Shown: piece after piece, positions 17,668-26,899 of the stretch | Numbering within the stretch: the first letter of the stretch is position 1 | Layout: every line of letters begins with the position of its first letter | Assembly: GCA_009774465.1 (NCBI GenBank) | Contig: VSNT01000003.1 | Span: 1-64,000 of the forward strand | DNA length: 64,000 nucleotides | Reading direction: 5' to 3' | From: Lachnospiraceae bacterium | GTDB lineage: Bacteria; Bacillota_A; Clostridia; Lachnospirales; Lachnospiraceae | Notes under the pieces: generated by a model | The model's input: the letters and a program-made list of their open reading frames with translations, nothing else | What the model was told of the DNA's origin: nothing | Database searches by the model: none | Translations under genes and position numbers: made by a program

Positions 17668-18288
17668 TTATTCTTCACTTTCTGACATTACATCCTTATT
17701 AACCGCATAATCCTTTAATTTCTGTTCTGTCATTTCATAGTAATCATTCACATTTTCAACTGTTACAGCCATAATGATGGAAGGATAAATAATAATTCTG
17801 GCATCTGCCTGATTTACATCTGTATCTATATTTTGTATCAAATTATACTTCCGAAACAATTTCACAAAACCACGTTCCATACCTTTTTCCAGATTTGGTT
17901 TTGTTTTAATTTTTAACATAGCATATTTTTCTCTTACCTCTTCCATAATGACGGTTACTTCTTCTGAAAAAGTTGCAAGTTCTTTTCGTTTTTCAATATA
18001 AAGAAGCCTCAGAATCAACAACAAGATACTTTCGTACTTGGTCAGCTCAAGCCTCCCCGTCCCAAATTGATTCACTAATCCGATTACTCCCTGATCTTCA
18101 TTCACCTTCACATCATAACCCAGCAAATCAAAATATGGAACAAACATCTCTAAATTCTGTCTTACAAACATATAATCCTTTTTTGTATCTTCCTTCTTCT
18201 TCAGAAGAAAACATTGATTTAACAGCTTATTGGCTGCAATGCGAAACTTTTCTTTTTGTGCTACAGATTCATTTAGTATTTCAAACAT
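17668..18288 (-). CDS. jetB: Wadjet JetB (DUF4194, MukE/kite-like)
   Basis: 206 aa, mixed alpha/beta with a winged-helix look (LTKYESILLLILRLLYIEKR near residues 82-100; FRKYNLIQNID near 143). By position between jetA and jetC and by size it is the DUF4194 protein, the kite subunit that binds the JetA kleisin. GGAGC precedes ATG 18288, nine bases after the jetA stop. Recognition rests mainly on operon order, with supporting family resemblance. Confidence 0.88.
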   Translation of the reverse strand: MFEILNESVAQKEKFRIAANKLLNQCFLLKKKEDTKKDYMFVRQNLEMFVPYFDLLGYDVKVNEDQGVIGLVNQFGTGRLELTKYESILLLILRLLYIEKRKELATFSEEVTVIMEEVREKYAMLKIKTKPNLEKGMERGFVKLFRKYNLIQNIDTDVNQADARIIIYPSIIMAVTVENVNDYYEMTEQKLKDYAVNKDVMSESEE

Positions 18289-18296
18289 GACTGCTC

Positions 18297-19691
18297 CTAT
18301 CTTCTTATTATTTCAAATAGTGGGAATTCATAGCCTAAACGTTTTACCCTCTTATCAGTACGCTTTATTTCATAGTTGTTTGCATGATTTCCCGAATAAA
18401 TACTGATATAAATTATTCGTATCAAATCCCTCTTAGTCTCGATGGGGATTTCTTCCACAGACATTTTCTCTTTTCCTTCCAACAGAGAAACCACATACTC
18501 ATTTATATTTTTTCGAGAAAAACGAGTTCTGTTTTTCATTCTAAGTGCTTCTTTATACAACAGTCGTTCTTCTTTCGACATTGTAATATTTCCTGACATG
18601 TCATCCACAACACTATTCTTTTTCATTACCGGAATTGTCCGCAAAGATTCCGGTGAAATGTAGCTTTGGAAATATACACTGCAAGTTTCCGCTAATTCTT
18701 CCGAAACTTCTTCATTCATCAAACTGTCTTTATTCATTTCCTCTGCTAATATATCTAAAACACGCGAAAGCTTCCCCTCCATATTGTTTCCGGTTGCCAG
18801 CTTAAACCGTGCACGCATTACCGCATTCTTCATATATTTAGTATGTTTTAAATCAATTTCCTCAACAATTTCATCCAACCTGTAAAACATTGACTTTACA
18901 TCCAGCAAATCCCTTACAATAGCATCATATGCCTTATCAGAATCTGCTTCCTGTTCCACTTCCATATATCCTGCCACAGCCCGTTCCATAATACCCGTAC
19001 TCTCCAGAATCTCGTCAATTTTCTCAATAATGGAACTTCGAAAATAAGAGATGTTATCACTGGTTTTCATACGCAAATACGCCTTCGAACCAATATTTTT
19101 ATGGTACTCAAAAAAATGATCTATAATATCGGATGCGCTCATTTCATTCGTCTGCTTATCCATATGACGCTTAATACTTACATTAAGTTTCTTTAACTCA
19201 GAAATCAATCGTTCCGTATTTTCCTTTACACCTTTTATAATCAGTTCATAAGGTTTTGTGTACAAGTCTTTATTCTGAAGACTCGCATGAATCTGCGAAA
19301 TAATCCCCTGATATTCAGCCTCCTCCTCGCGAATAATTCGATTCATGCTTTCAATAATCGGAATCGCGTACTCGCACAACACCACATTCAACTGATGATT
19401 CTTTTCCTGCTCGTATTCTATCCACCCACAAGCCTTTAGCGAAGCAATTATCGCATTGGCTTTTCCTCTGGCATCACGAATATATGTCTGTTCATCAAAC
19501 GTCATCTCATTATCATCTGCTTCAAAATATTTTTCCAGCTCTTTAACCACAATTTCCCGATTTACACCATATGAAATTTCCGGTTTAAATGAATTAAATA
19601 TCAATAAAATGCAATCAGCATATTCCATTTTGTATTTGCTTGTAAGTGGTTTAAAAAAATCCGTGGGTAAAGTTTGAAACAAATTTTTCAT
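18297..19691 (-). CDS. jetA: Wadjet JetA (kleisin/MukF-like, DUF5716-type)
   Basis: 464 aa, mainly helical. The start FQTLPTDFFKPLTSKYKMEYADCI, read in parts, is a winged-helix dimerisation region, then come long helices in the middle (EYQGIISQIHASLQ onward), as in MukF-type kleisins. The protein resembles the DUF5716 kind of JetA, which suggests Wadjet type II rather than the DUF3375 type I; I am less sure of the subtype. It is the first gene of jetABCD. GGAG lies 11 bases before the start. A 14-bp palindrome precedes the gene at 19714-19727. Confidence 0.88.
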   Translation of the reverse strand: MKNLFQTLPTDFFKPLTSKYKMEYADCILLIFNSFKPEISYGVNREIVVKELEKYFEADDNEMTFDEQTYIRDARGKANAIIASLKACGWIEYEQEKNHQLNVVLCEYAIPIIESMNRIIREEEAEYQGIISQIHASLQNKDLYTKPYELIIKGVKENTERLISELKKLNVSIKRHMDKQTNEMSASDIIDHFFEYHKNIGSKAYLRMKTSDNISYFRSSIIEKIDEILESTGIMERAVAGYMEVEQEADSDKAYDAIVRDLLDVKSMFYRLDEIVEEIDLKHTKYMKNAVMRARFKLATGNNMEGKLSRVLDILAEEMNKDSLMNEEVSEELAETCSVYFQSYISPESLRTIPVMKKNSVVDDMSGNITMSKEERLLYKEALRMKNRTRFSRKNINEYVVSLLEGKEKMSVEEIPIETKRDLIRIIYISIYSGNHANNYEIKRTDKRVKRLGYEFPLFEIIRR

Positions 19692-19713
19692 TGTATTTTA
19701 TTCTCCAAAGAAC

Positions 19714-19752
19714 ACGGGCATGCCCGTCATACCAGAAAAGGCAGAGACTCAA
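19714..19752 (-). promoter_or_regulatory. Candidate jetABCD promoter with palindromic operator
   Basis: On the minus strand, TTGAGT (19747-19752), 15 bases, and TATGAC (19726-19731) with an extended TG (TGGTATGAC). A perfect 14-bp palindrome ACGGGCATGCCCGT (19714-19727) overlaps the end of the -10 box and the likely start point. The promoter would sit inside the rsgA terminator. The spacing is short, so the promoter call is tentative; the palindrome is certain. Confidence 0.45.
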
Positions 19753-19764
19753 ATAGTCCCTGCC
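19735..19764 (-). terminator. Terminator of the rsgA operon
   Basis: Minus-strand stem GGCAGGGACT/AGTCTCTGCC (one G-U pair, five-base loop) followed by TTTTCT. It separates the housekeeping operon from jetABCD. Confidence 0.85.
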
Positions 19765-19809
19765 TCCTGTTAACTCGCTCATTTATAAGACTCAAACTAA
19801 TGTTAGCTT

Positions 19810-20685
19810 TCAATACCTCTTTTTATTTTTCAATTCCTCATACAAAGCCACATAATTTTCATACCGGACTCTGCTGATTCTGCCTGCTGCAAGGGCATCC
19901 TTTACGCCGCAAACCGGCTCACTTATGTGTGCGCAGCCTCCAAACCGGCAGTTTTCTTCGAATTCAGCAAATTCAGGATAACATCCCTTTAAATCTTCCT
20001 TTTCCATATCATTAAGGTTTAAGGAGGTAAAGCCCGGCGTATCCATGATAAATGTATCTTCTGACAAAGCAAATAACTGGGCATGTCTGGTGGTATGTCT
20101 GCCCCGCTCAATCTTGCGGCTGATTTCCCCTGTTTCCATATTTGCTTCCGGATAAAGCGCATTGATAATCGTTGATTTTCCCACGCCGCTGGGGCCCGCC
20201 ACCACAGTAGTTTTCCCACGCAGATGTTTTTCTATCTGATCAATTCCCTGCTTTTTTTCTCCGCTTACAAAAAGCACCTGATAGCCACACCTGTCATAGC
20301 TTCTTCTCAGTTCCTCCTGTTCTGTGTCGGTAGCAATATCCTTTTTATTAAAACAGATCACCACAGGAAGATTCTGCTGCTCCATACGAATCAGGAATCG
20401 ATCCAGCAGGTTATAATTAGGATTCGGCTTCACAATTGCAAAAATCAAAAGCGCCTGATCAATGTTGGCAGAAGCGGGCCTTACTAACGCATTACTTCTT
20501 GGAAATATCTTTACGATATTCCCAAGAAGCTGTTCTTCATCCACAAATTCAATTTCAACATTGTCACCCACAAGGGGCTTTATTTTATCTTTCCTGAAAA
20601 TCCCCTTAGCCTTGCATTCCACTAACCCTTTTGCGGTATGCACATAGTAAAAACCTGCAATTCCTTTTATGATCTTCCCCTGCAT
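19810..20685 (-). CDS. rsgA: Small ribosomal subunit biogenesis GTPase RsgA
   Basis: 291 aa from ATG 20685. The GTPase is circularly permuted, as in the family: G4 NKKD precedes G1 GPSGVGKST, then G3 DTPGF. An N-terminal OB fold and a C-terminal zinc-binding Cys/His cluster (C-RFGGCAHISEPVC) complete it. RsgA helps mature the 30S subunit. It is last in the stp-prkC-rsgA order typical of Firmicutes, 20 bases after prkC. ATG 20691 is a second possible start. Confidence 0.96.
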   Translation of the reverse strand: MQGKIIKGIAGFYYVHTAKGLVECKAKGIFRKDKIKPLVGDNVEIEFVDEEQLLGNIVKIFPRSNALVRPASANIDQALLIFAIVKPNPNYNLLDRFLIRMEQQNLPVVICFNKKDIATDTEQEELRRSYDRCGYQVLFVSGEKKQGIDQIEKHLRGKTTVVAGPSGVGKSTIINALYPEANMETGEISRKIERGRHTTRHAQLFALSEDTFIMDTPGFTSLNLNDMEKEDLKGCYPEFAEFEENCRFGGCAHISEPVCGVKDALAAGRISRVRYENYVALYEELKNKKRY

Positions 20686-20705
20686 CCTCATCCTCTTGTT
20701 AACAT

Positions 20706-22874
20706 CTATTCTGCTGCAAACTGTACGGGCCTTCTGAGTTCTTTATTTTCAGATGATGCCGGTATATCTGTTACCGTACCGTCTTCATTAGTTACAGTTG
20801 TTGCTTCTGTAGTGTTTACATACTGGTAAAGTATATAGCCGGTATTGCACTTGATTCCGGTAATACTCTGCTGCGGAATAGGAAATGCCGCTGTCTGGGT
20901 GCTTAAAAGCTGCGTTCCGTCATCCGCCATCAATGTAACTGTCACCAAAGTGCCGCCTCTGTATTTTGGATCTTCCTCCGGTGTGGGCGCTGAAATGCTG
21001 TCTGTAAATTTATAGGTTGCCTGAGCAGGCCCTAAACTGATACTGATATCCACCAGTGTTCCCGCATCCACATAAGAACCTACAGAATAGCTTTGATAAC
21101 AAACCAGACCTGTTAATTCAGGATTTTCATTGTTCACTGTAGATACTACGCCAAGCTGCAGCCCTGCTTCTACCAGCATTGCCATTGCTTCTTCTTCACC
21201 TTTAGCCATCAAATCCGGCACTCTCACCTTGGCATTTTCCGGCCCTAAGCTGATGCGGATGGTTATGGTTGTTCCGCTGGGTGCTTTAGAACCAGCCTCC
21301 GGTGACTGGGTAATAATATTTCCTTCCTTGATATATTCATCATGGCCTTCCGTCTTATTTACGATAAATCCCTTCTGACTTAAAGCGGCCACTCCTTCTG
21401 CTTCCGACATTCCCTTTACGTCGGGCACCTCTACCCCTTCTGAACCGGCACTGACTGTAAGTATCACATTGCTGCCTTCATCTACTTTAGTTCCGGCCTC
21501 CACACTGGCTGACATGACTGTGCCCTGCTCATACTGAGTGCTTTCCTGATATTCAATCTCCGGTGTCAGACCTAAATTTAAAAGAGCAACTTTAACATCA
21601 TCTATATTCTTTCCCACCACTTCAATCATTTCAACCTGCTCTTTTACTTCCTGCGTCTGTTCCTGATTCTGGTCTTCTCCCTTTCCAAAAAGATCAATTT
21701 CAAATAATCCTACTGCACTGCCCACCAGAAAAAGTACAATACAGCCTATTAAAATGGCAGCAATCACCGCAAGTGCTGTTGTAAGACGTTCTGCTTTCGG
21801 ATTATAATCCTCCTCTTCCTCTTCATCATCCTCGTAGTATTCTTCCTCAATCTCCTCTTCTTCTTCGTCCTCTTCTTCCACTACATATCTCTTTTTAGCG
21901 TTTCTTTTTACATCCGCTTCCGTCCGGAGATGTATGGCCTCTTCCATACTGTCTCTGTGTTTTGACTGCTTTTTAATGCGGGCCATATCCCTGTCGCTGA
22001 TCATTTTGGTAGAGCCTTCCTCATCAGAATTAACCACCTTGACAAAATCCTCATCCGGCGTCATCAGTGAGCGCTTTAAATCTGCCACCAGTTCTCCCAT
22101 AGACTGATATCTCCGGTCAGGACTCTTCTGGCAGCATTTAAATACAATCTGCTCTACGCTAATCGGAATTTCGGAAACAAACTCACGTGGAGAAGGCATT
22201 TCCTCCTGAATATGTTTAATTGCAATGGCTACCGTTGTCTCTCCGTTAAAAGGAACCCTTCCTGTCAACATTTCAAACATGGTAACGCCAAGAGAATAAA
22301 TATCGCTTTTTTCATCAGAATATCCGCCTCTTGCCTGTTCCGGAGAAGTATAGTGAACCGAACCCATCACATTTGACGTAATTGTATTGCTGGTAGCAGC
22401 TTTTGCAATGCCAAAATCTGTTACCTTTACCTTGCCTTCCTTGGAAATGATGATATTTTGCGGCTTAATATCTCTATGAATAATATGATTGTTATGAGCT
22501 GCCTCAATTCCCATACTAACCTGAATTGCAATGCTGACAGCTTCTTTTACGGAAAGTCTGGCCTTTTTTTCAATGTATTTTTTTAAGGTAATACCCTCTA
22601 CCAGCTCCATAACAATAAAGTAGATTCCGTTTTCCTCCCCAACATCATATACATTTACAATATTGGGATGCATAAGACCTGCCGCTGCCTGGGCTTCGAT
22701 CCTGAACTTGGAAACAAAATTGGCATTTTCACTGAATTCCTGTTTTAAAACCTTAACCGCTACCGGACGGTTTAGCTTGTGATCTTTGGCCTTGTACACA
22801 TCAGACATGCCGCCTGTGCCAATCTTTTCCAGTATTTCATATCTATCACCGATTATCATTCCTATTTTAACCAT
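20706..22874 (-). CDS. prkC: Serine/threonine protein kinase PrkC with PASTA repeats
   Basis: 722 aa. The cytoplasmic kinase domain has GTGGMSDVYK, Lys41 in VAVKVL, HRDIKPQN (133-140) and DFG (153-155), all intact. A very acidic Glu/Asp run precedes the single membrane segment near residues 365-390. Outside are at least three PASTA repeats (VEVPDVKGMSE and similar), which bind muropeptides or lipid II. It senses cell wall state and phosphorylates division and wall proteins. AAGAGG lies before ATG 22874. The opposing phosphatase gene is directly upstream. Confidence 0.96.
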   Translation of the reverse strand: MVKIGMIIGDRYEILEKIGTGGMSDVYKAKDHKLNRPVAVKVLKQEFSENANFVSKFRIEAQAAAGLMHPNIVNVYDVGEENGIYFIVMELVEGITLKKYIEKKARLSVKEAVSIAIQVSMGIEAAHNNHIIHRDIKPQNIIISKEGKVKVTDFGIAKAATSNTITSNVMGSVHYTSPEQARGGYSDEKSDIYSLGVTMFEMLTGRVPFNGETTVAIAIKHIQEEMPSPREFVSEIPISVEQIVFKCCQKSPDRRYQSMGELVADLKRSLMTPDEDFVKVVNSDEEGSTKMISDRDMARIKKQSKHRDSMEEAIHLRTEADVKRNAKKRYVVEEEDEEEEEIEEEYYEDDEEEEEDYNPKAERLTTALAVIAAILIGCIVLFLVGSAVGLFEIDLFGKGEDQNQEQTQEVKEQVEMIEVVGKNIDDVKVALLNLGLTPEIEYQESTQYEQGTVMSASVEAGTKVDEGSNVILTVSAGSEGVEVPDVKGMSEAEGVAALSQKGFIVNKTEGHDEYIKEGNIITQSPEAGSKAPSGTTITIRISLGPENAKVRVPDLMAKGEEEAMAMLVEAGLQLGVVSTVNNENPELTGLVCYQSYSVGSYVDAGTLVDISISLGPAQATYKFTDSISAPTPEEDPKYRGGTLVTVTLMADDGTQLLSTQTAAFPIPQQSITGIKCNTGYILYQYVNTTEATTVTNEDGTVTDIPASSENKELRRPVQFAAE

Positions 22875-22892
22875 TCTTTACCTCTTACATCA

Positions 22893-23627
22893 TCATTCTT
22901 TGGCGAATACATCAATTAATATTACTGTAATGTTATCTTTTCCACCATTGTTATTGGCTGCTTCCACCAGCTTTTTCGTTCTCTCCTCAATTGAAATCTG
23001 CTCTTTTAAAATTTCACCGATTTCTTCATCCTCAAGCATGTTGGTAAGTCCATCCGAACACATTAAAACAATGTCCCCCGGATTTAACTCTTCATGGAAA
23101 AAGTCAATTTCCACTGTATCCATTCCGCCGATTGCTCTGGTAATAATATTTTTGTCCGGATGATTCCTTGCCGACTTCCGGTCAATTCCTCCCATCCGTA
23201 TCATCTCTTCTACCAGAGAGTGATCCCGGGTAATCTGCCTGATTTCCTTATTGATGATATATAGTCTGCTGTCCCCCACATTGGCAACCTGCAGATAATG
23301 TCCCAGACAGGTTGCTGCCACAACAGTGGTTCCCATGCCATAGAGAGTTTCATCCTCTTTGGCTTTTCTCCTGATCTGATCATTGGCCACCCTGATTGCC
23401 TTGCTTAAGATTCTCACAGGATTCTTTTCAAAGCACCCTCTGATTTCCCGAACAATTGTTTCAACTGTGCATTTGGAAGCATAATCCCCCGCATTATGAC
23501 CTCCCATGCCATCAGCCACAATAAACACATTAGGAAGATTTCCTACAGGCTCCTCCGATACATATACGAAATCCTGATTCAGTTTTCTCTTTTTTCCTAT
23601 ATCCGTCACAGAAAAGGATCGTAACAC
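22893..23627 (-). CDS. stp: PP2C-type protein phosphatase (Stp/PrpC)
   Basis: 244 aa. Metal-binding motifs of PP2C are present: VADGMGGHNAGD near residue 38, NVGDSRLY near 117, CSDGLTNML near 190 and GGKDNITVI near 229. It removes phosphate from substrates of PrkC, whose gene starts 18 bases downstream. The rlmN stop is ten bases upstream, so it belongs to the same operon. Firmicutes usually encode this pair together. Confidence 0.95.
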   Translation of the reverse strand: MLRSFSVTDIGKKRKLNQDFVYVSEEPVGNLPNVFIVADGMGGHNAGDYASKCTVETIVREIRGCFEKNPVRILSKAIRVANDQIRRKAKEDETLYGMGTTVVAATCLGHYLQVANVGDSRLYIINKEIRQITRDHSLVEEMIRMGGIDRKSARNHPDKNIITRAIGGMDTVEIDFFHEELNPGDIVLMCSDGLTNMLEDEEIGEILKEQISIEERTKKLVEAANNNGGKDNITVILIDVFAKE

Positions 23628-23637
23628 GTTTTACCTC

Positions 23638-24669
23638 CTATTGCAGTGCCTTTTGTCTTCTTCGCAATTGTCCGCATGCACCGTCAATATCTCTTCCCAT
23701 TTCCCTTCTAATAGTAACATTTATTCCATTTTTTTCAAGTTTATTTTTAAAGGAAGCAATTTCTGTACCCTTTGACTGCACAAAATCCCTCTCTTTTATC
23801 GGATTTACCGGTATCAAATTTACATGGCAGTTTAAGTTTTTTGTAAGTGCTGCCAGCCTTTGGGCATCTTCCGGTTTATCATTGACACCGCCAACTAAAG
23901 AATATTCAAAAGTTATCCTTCTTCCCGTTTTTTCAAAATAATACCTGCATGCTTCCATCAGTTCTGCAATAGAATATTTATTGGCTACAGGCATCAGCTC
24001 TCTTCTCTTTTCATCAGAAGAAGCATGCAGCGACAAAGCCAGCGTAATTTGAAGCTGCTCATCAGCCATTTTTCTCATTTGCGGCACCAGGCCGCAGGTG
24101 GAAACGGCAAGATTTCTCTGGCTGATATGTAATCCGTTTTCATCTGTCAAAAGCCGGATAAAGCGCAGAAGATTATCATAATTATCCAAAGGCTCTCCTG
24201 TTCCCATTACTACCACATTGGAAACCCTCTCTCCGGTCAAAAGAGTAACTGCATAAACCTGATCCAGCATTTCCGATGGCGTCAGAGAACGTTCCAGACC
24301 TCCTATGGCTGATGCACAAAAAGCGCATCCCATGCGGCACCCTACCTGTGAAGAAATACAGACACTGTTGCCATGCTTATATTTCATCCATACACTTTCT
24401 ACCAAAGAACCATCCTTTAGCTCAAATAAATACTTTCTGGTTCCATCTATGTCGGACTCCTGCATTTTCACTTCCTTAATGGAAGTATATTCATATTCCC
24501 TGCTGCACTTTTCTCTAAGTGAAAGAGGAAGATTTGTCATTTCATCAAAACTTCGGGCCAGCTTTTGATGCATCCACTGATAAAGCTGCTTTGCCCGAAA
24601 TGATTTTTCCCCCAGCTTTTCCATTTCAGTTTTCAGTTCTTCTAAGGTAAACGATTTAATATCCTGCAT
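23638..24669 (-). CDS. rlmN: 23S rRNA/tRNA adenine-C2 methyltransferase RlmN
   Basis: 343 aa from ATG 24669 (AGGCAGG five bases upstream; an earlier in-frame ATG at 24690 overlaps rsmB). Radical SAM cluster motif CRMGCAFC is present. The methyl-carrying cysteine is in the C-terminal GACGQL segment, and GTGEPLDNYDN binds SAM. It methylates A2503 of 23S rRNA and A37 of some tRNAs. The length and operon position fit RlmN rather than Cfr. Confidence 0.96.
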   Translation of the reverse strand: MQDIKSFTLEELKTEMEKLGEKSFRAKQLYQWMHQKLARSFDEMTNLPLSLREKCSREYEYTSIKEVKMQESDIDGTRKYLFELKDGSLVESVWMKYKHGNSVCISSQVGCRMGCAFCASAIGGLERSLTPSEMLDQVYAVTLLTGERVSNVVVMGTGEPLDNYDNLLRFIRLLTDENGLHISQRNLAVSTCGLVPQMRKMADEQLQITLALSLHASSDEKRRELMPVANKYSIAELMEACRYYFEKTGRRITFEYSLVGGVNDKPEDAQRLAALTKNLNCHVNLIPVNPIKERDFVQSKGTEIASFKNKLEKNGINVTIRREMGRDIDGACGQLRRRQKALQ

Positions 24670-24686
24670 AAAAACCTGCCTTTTTA

Positions 24687-26102
24687 TCACAAATGTCTCA
24701 GCTTCGCCAGAAAAAATCCATCAGTTTCATGTATACCAGGAAAAAGCTGTATCATTCCGCTTTCTCCTTCTTTCTTCAACTCGTCCGGCAGATAAGGAGA
24801 CAGACTTTCCAGTTTAAATGGATAATTTTGTGTAAACCACTCCGCCATCTTATGATTTTCTTCCGGATTTATGGTACAGGTACTGTAAATTAACAAGCCT
24901 CCCGGCTTTACATACTGCCAGATAACATTAAGCATCTTCCTTTGAAGGTCTTGAAGCTCCTTAAGCCGCTCTTTTGTTACTTTGTATTTAATATCTCTTT
25001 TCTTTCCTATAATGCCAAGTCCTGAACAGGGCAGATCCGCCAGCACCACATCCGCCTTTTCTCTCAGTTCTTCGTCAAAAATCAATGCATCATGTACAAA
25101 TGCATCTATATTTTGATATTCCATTCTTTCTATATTATCTCTGATCAATGACACCTTATACTCTGTCAGATCCCTTGAAATTACTTTTCCTTTTTCCTGC
25201 AGTTTCTCAGCAAGGTGCATGGATTTTCCTCCCGGCGCTGCACATACATCCAGAGCTAAAAGTGGAATATCGCATGTTATCTTATCACCCGTAACATCTA
25301 TTTCAGTCTGTCTCCCATCTGTTTTCTGCCTGTTTTCTCCTACTCCGCAGACTTCTGTAACCAGCATACTGCTCACATCCTGAACCATAAAATATCCTTC
25401 TTCATATCCAGGCAGATTTTGAATGCCATCTATATTAGACAGTTGAAAAGCATAGGATAAATACGGATGGCCATTTACAATAACACCTGTTTTTTCAAGC
25501 TGTTTTATCCATTCCTCTATCTGCCTGCTGCTTAATTCTTCTTTTATCCGCACCGACACAGGATGTTCCTTTAAAAGTCCCTCCAAAATGTGGGAGGTGG
25601 TTTCTTCTCCATATGCATCCATCCACATTTTTACCAGCCATTCCGGCATGGAATACCATACAGACAAAAACCTGCATTTTTCCTTCTCTCTGTCCGGATA
25701 AATGATTTTTGTCTTATTTCTGGCTATATTGCGAAGCAGACCATTTACAAATCCCGATAAGCCTTTAAATCCTCTTTTTCCTGCCAGCTTCACTGCCTCG
25801 TTACAGACTGCACTGTCAGGAATACTGTCCATATAAAGCATCTGGTATACGCTCATTCTCAGCAGATTTCTGATCAAAGGTTTCATCTTATCAACAGGCG
25901 TCCTGGAAAATTGGTTCAAAATATAATCCATCTGAATCAGTCTTTCCAGAGTTCCTTCTGTCACTCTTTTAATGAAAGCTTTCTCTCTGCTTTCCATATA
26001 ATTATATTTATCCAGAACATCTCTGATTACCAAATGGCTGTAGTTTTCCTTTTCCAGAATTTCTATCAGCATATCCAGTATCAGTTCTCTCTTATTTTCC
26101 AC
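24687..26102 (-). CDS. rsmB: 16S rRNA (cytosine967-C5)-methyltransferase RsmB
   Basis: 471 aa. The N-terminal NusB-like RNA-binding domain (residues 1-140) is followed by a Rossmann methyltransferase: LDVCAAPGGKS binds SAM, LADLPCSGLG holds one conserved cysteine and YSTCTINPEEN the catalytic one. A stretch near 255-275 (Gly-Glu-Asn-Arg-Gln... and Thr-Gly-Asp) looks like a species-specific insertion just before the SAM motif. It lies between the peptidase gene and rlmN with short gaps. Confidence 0.95.
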   Translation of the reverse strand: MENKRELILDMLIEILEKENYSHLVIRDVLDKYNYMESREKAFIKRVTEGTLERLIQMDYILNQFSRTPVDKMKPLIRNLLRMSVYQMLYMDSIPDSAVCNEAVKLAGKRGFKGLSGFVNGLLRNIARNKTKIIYPDREKEKCRFLSVWYSMPEWLVKMWMDAYGEETTSHILEGLLKEHPVSVRIKEELSSRQIEEWIKQLEKTGVIVNGHPYLSYAFQLSNIDGIQNLPGYEEGYFMVQDVSSMLVTEVCGVGENRQKTDGRQTEIDVTGDKITCDIPLLALDVCAAPGGKSMHLAEKLQEKGKVISRDLTEYKVSLIRDNIERMEYQNIDAFVHDALIFDEELREKADVVLADLPCSGLGIIGKKRDIKYKVTKERLKELQDLQRKMLNVIWQYVKPGGLLIYSTCTINPEENHKMAEWFTQNYPFKLESLSPYLPDELKKEGESGMIQLFPGIHETDGFFLAKLRHL

Positions 26103-26117
26103 GTTTCATTTCCTTTG

Positions 26118-26840
26118 CTAATCGTCTCTTCTTCTGCCTCCGGTTAAAAGAACAAGCCTTAAAAGCTGCAAAATCGAAGAGGCTGCCGCTGCCACATAAG
26201 TAAGAGCTGCTGCACTCAATACCCGCTTACAGTCCTTTACTTCTCCCTGATTCATAAGTCCGTAGCTTCCAAGCATATCCAATGCTCTTCCGGATGCGTC
26301 AAACTCCACCGGCAGCGTCACAATCTGAAATAACACTGCAAGGGCAAATATCCATACGCCAATCTGCGCCAGTGAAAAATATGCGCCTCCCGGCAATTCA
26401 AAACCAAATCCAAGAACCAGTCCAAGAATCACTATAGGCAGTCCTAATCTGGAGCCAATGTTTGCCGCAGGAACCAGTGCCGACCTGATTTTCAGGGGAA
26501 GGTAACCGTCTCTGTGCTGCAATGCATGTCCGCATTCATGGGCTGCAACCCCAATTGCTGCCACAGAGGGAGAGCCATATACGGAATCTGACAAATTTAG
26601 CACTTTTCTGGTTGGATCATAGTGATCTGTCAGGTCACCGGAAACGTGTTTCACCTGCACGTCATAAATACCTGACATCTGGAGTATCCTTCTTGCCGCT
26701 TCTGCCCCTGTCATCCCGCTGTAGCTGCGCACTTTGGCGTACTTGCGGTAAGTGCTGTTTACCCGTGAACTTGCAAAGATGCATAAAAGAGCTCCGATCA
26801 GTACTAAAATATAGGTAGGATCAAAGTAGTAGCCAAACAT
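26118..26840 (-). CDS. Zinc metallopeptidase, YugP family (membrane)
   Basis: 240 aa. A short N-terminal membrane segment (YILVLIGALLCIFASS) is followed by a catalytic region with AAHECGHALQHRD, the H-E-x-x-H zinc motif, near residue 110. Two or three further hydrophobic segments follow. Members of this family (COG2738) are membrane zinc peptidases of unknown substrate. It sits between fmt and rsmB, a common order in Clostridia, so it is probably cotranscribed with translation genes, without a clear functional tie. Confidence 0.92.
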   Translation of the reverse strand: MFGYYFDPTYILVLIGALLCIFASSRVNSTYRKYAKVRSYSGMTGAEAARRILQMSGIYDVQVKHVSGDLTDHYDPTRKVLNLSDSVYGSPSVAAIGVAAHECGHALQHRDGYLPLKIRSALVPAANIGSRLGLPIVILGLVLGFGFELPGGAYFSLAQIGVWIFALAVLFQIVTLPVEFDASGRALDMLGSYGLMNQGEVKDCKRVLSAAALTYVAAAASSILQLLRLVLLTGGRRRDD

Positions 26841-26899
26841 AGTATTATTTCTCCTTTCAAAAATAACAGGAAAGATTCAGACAAAGTTTTCAGTCTGTC

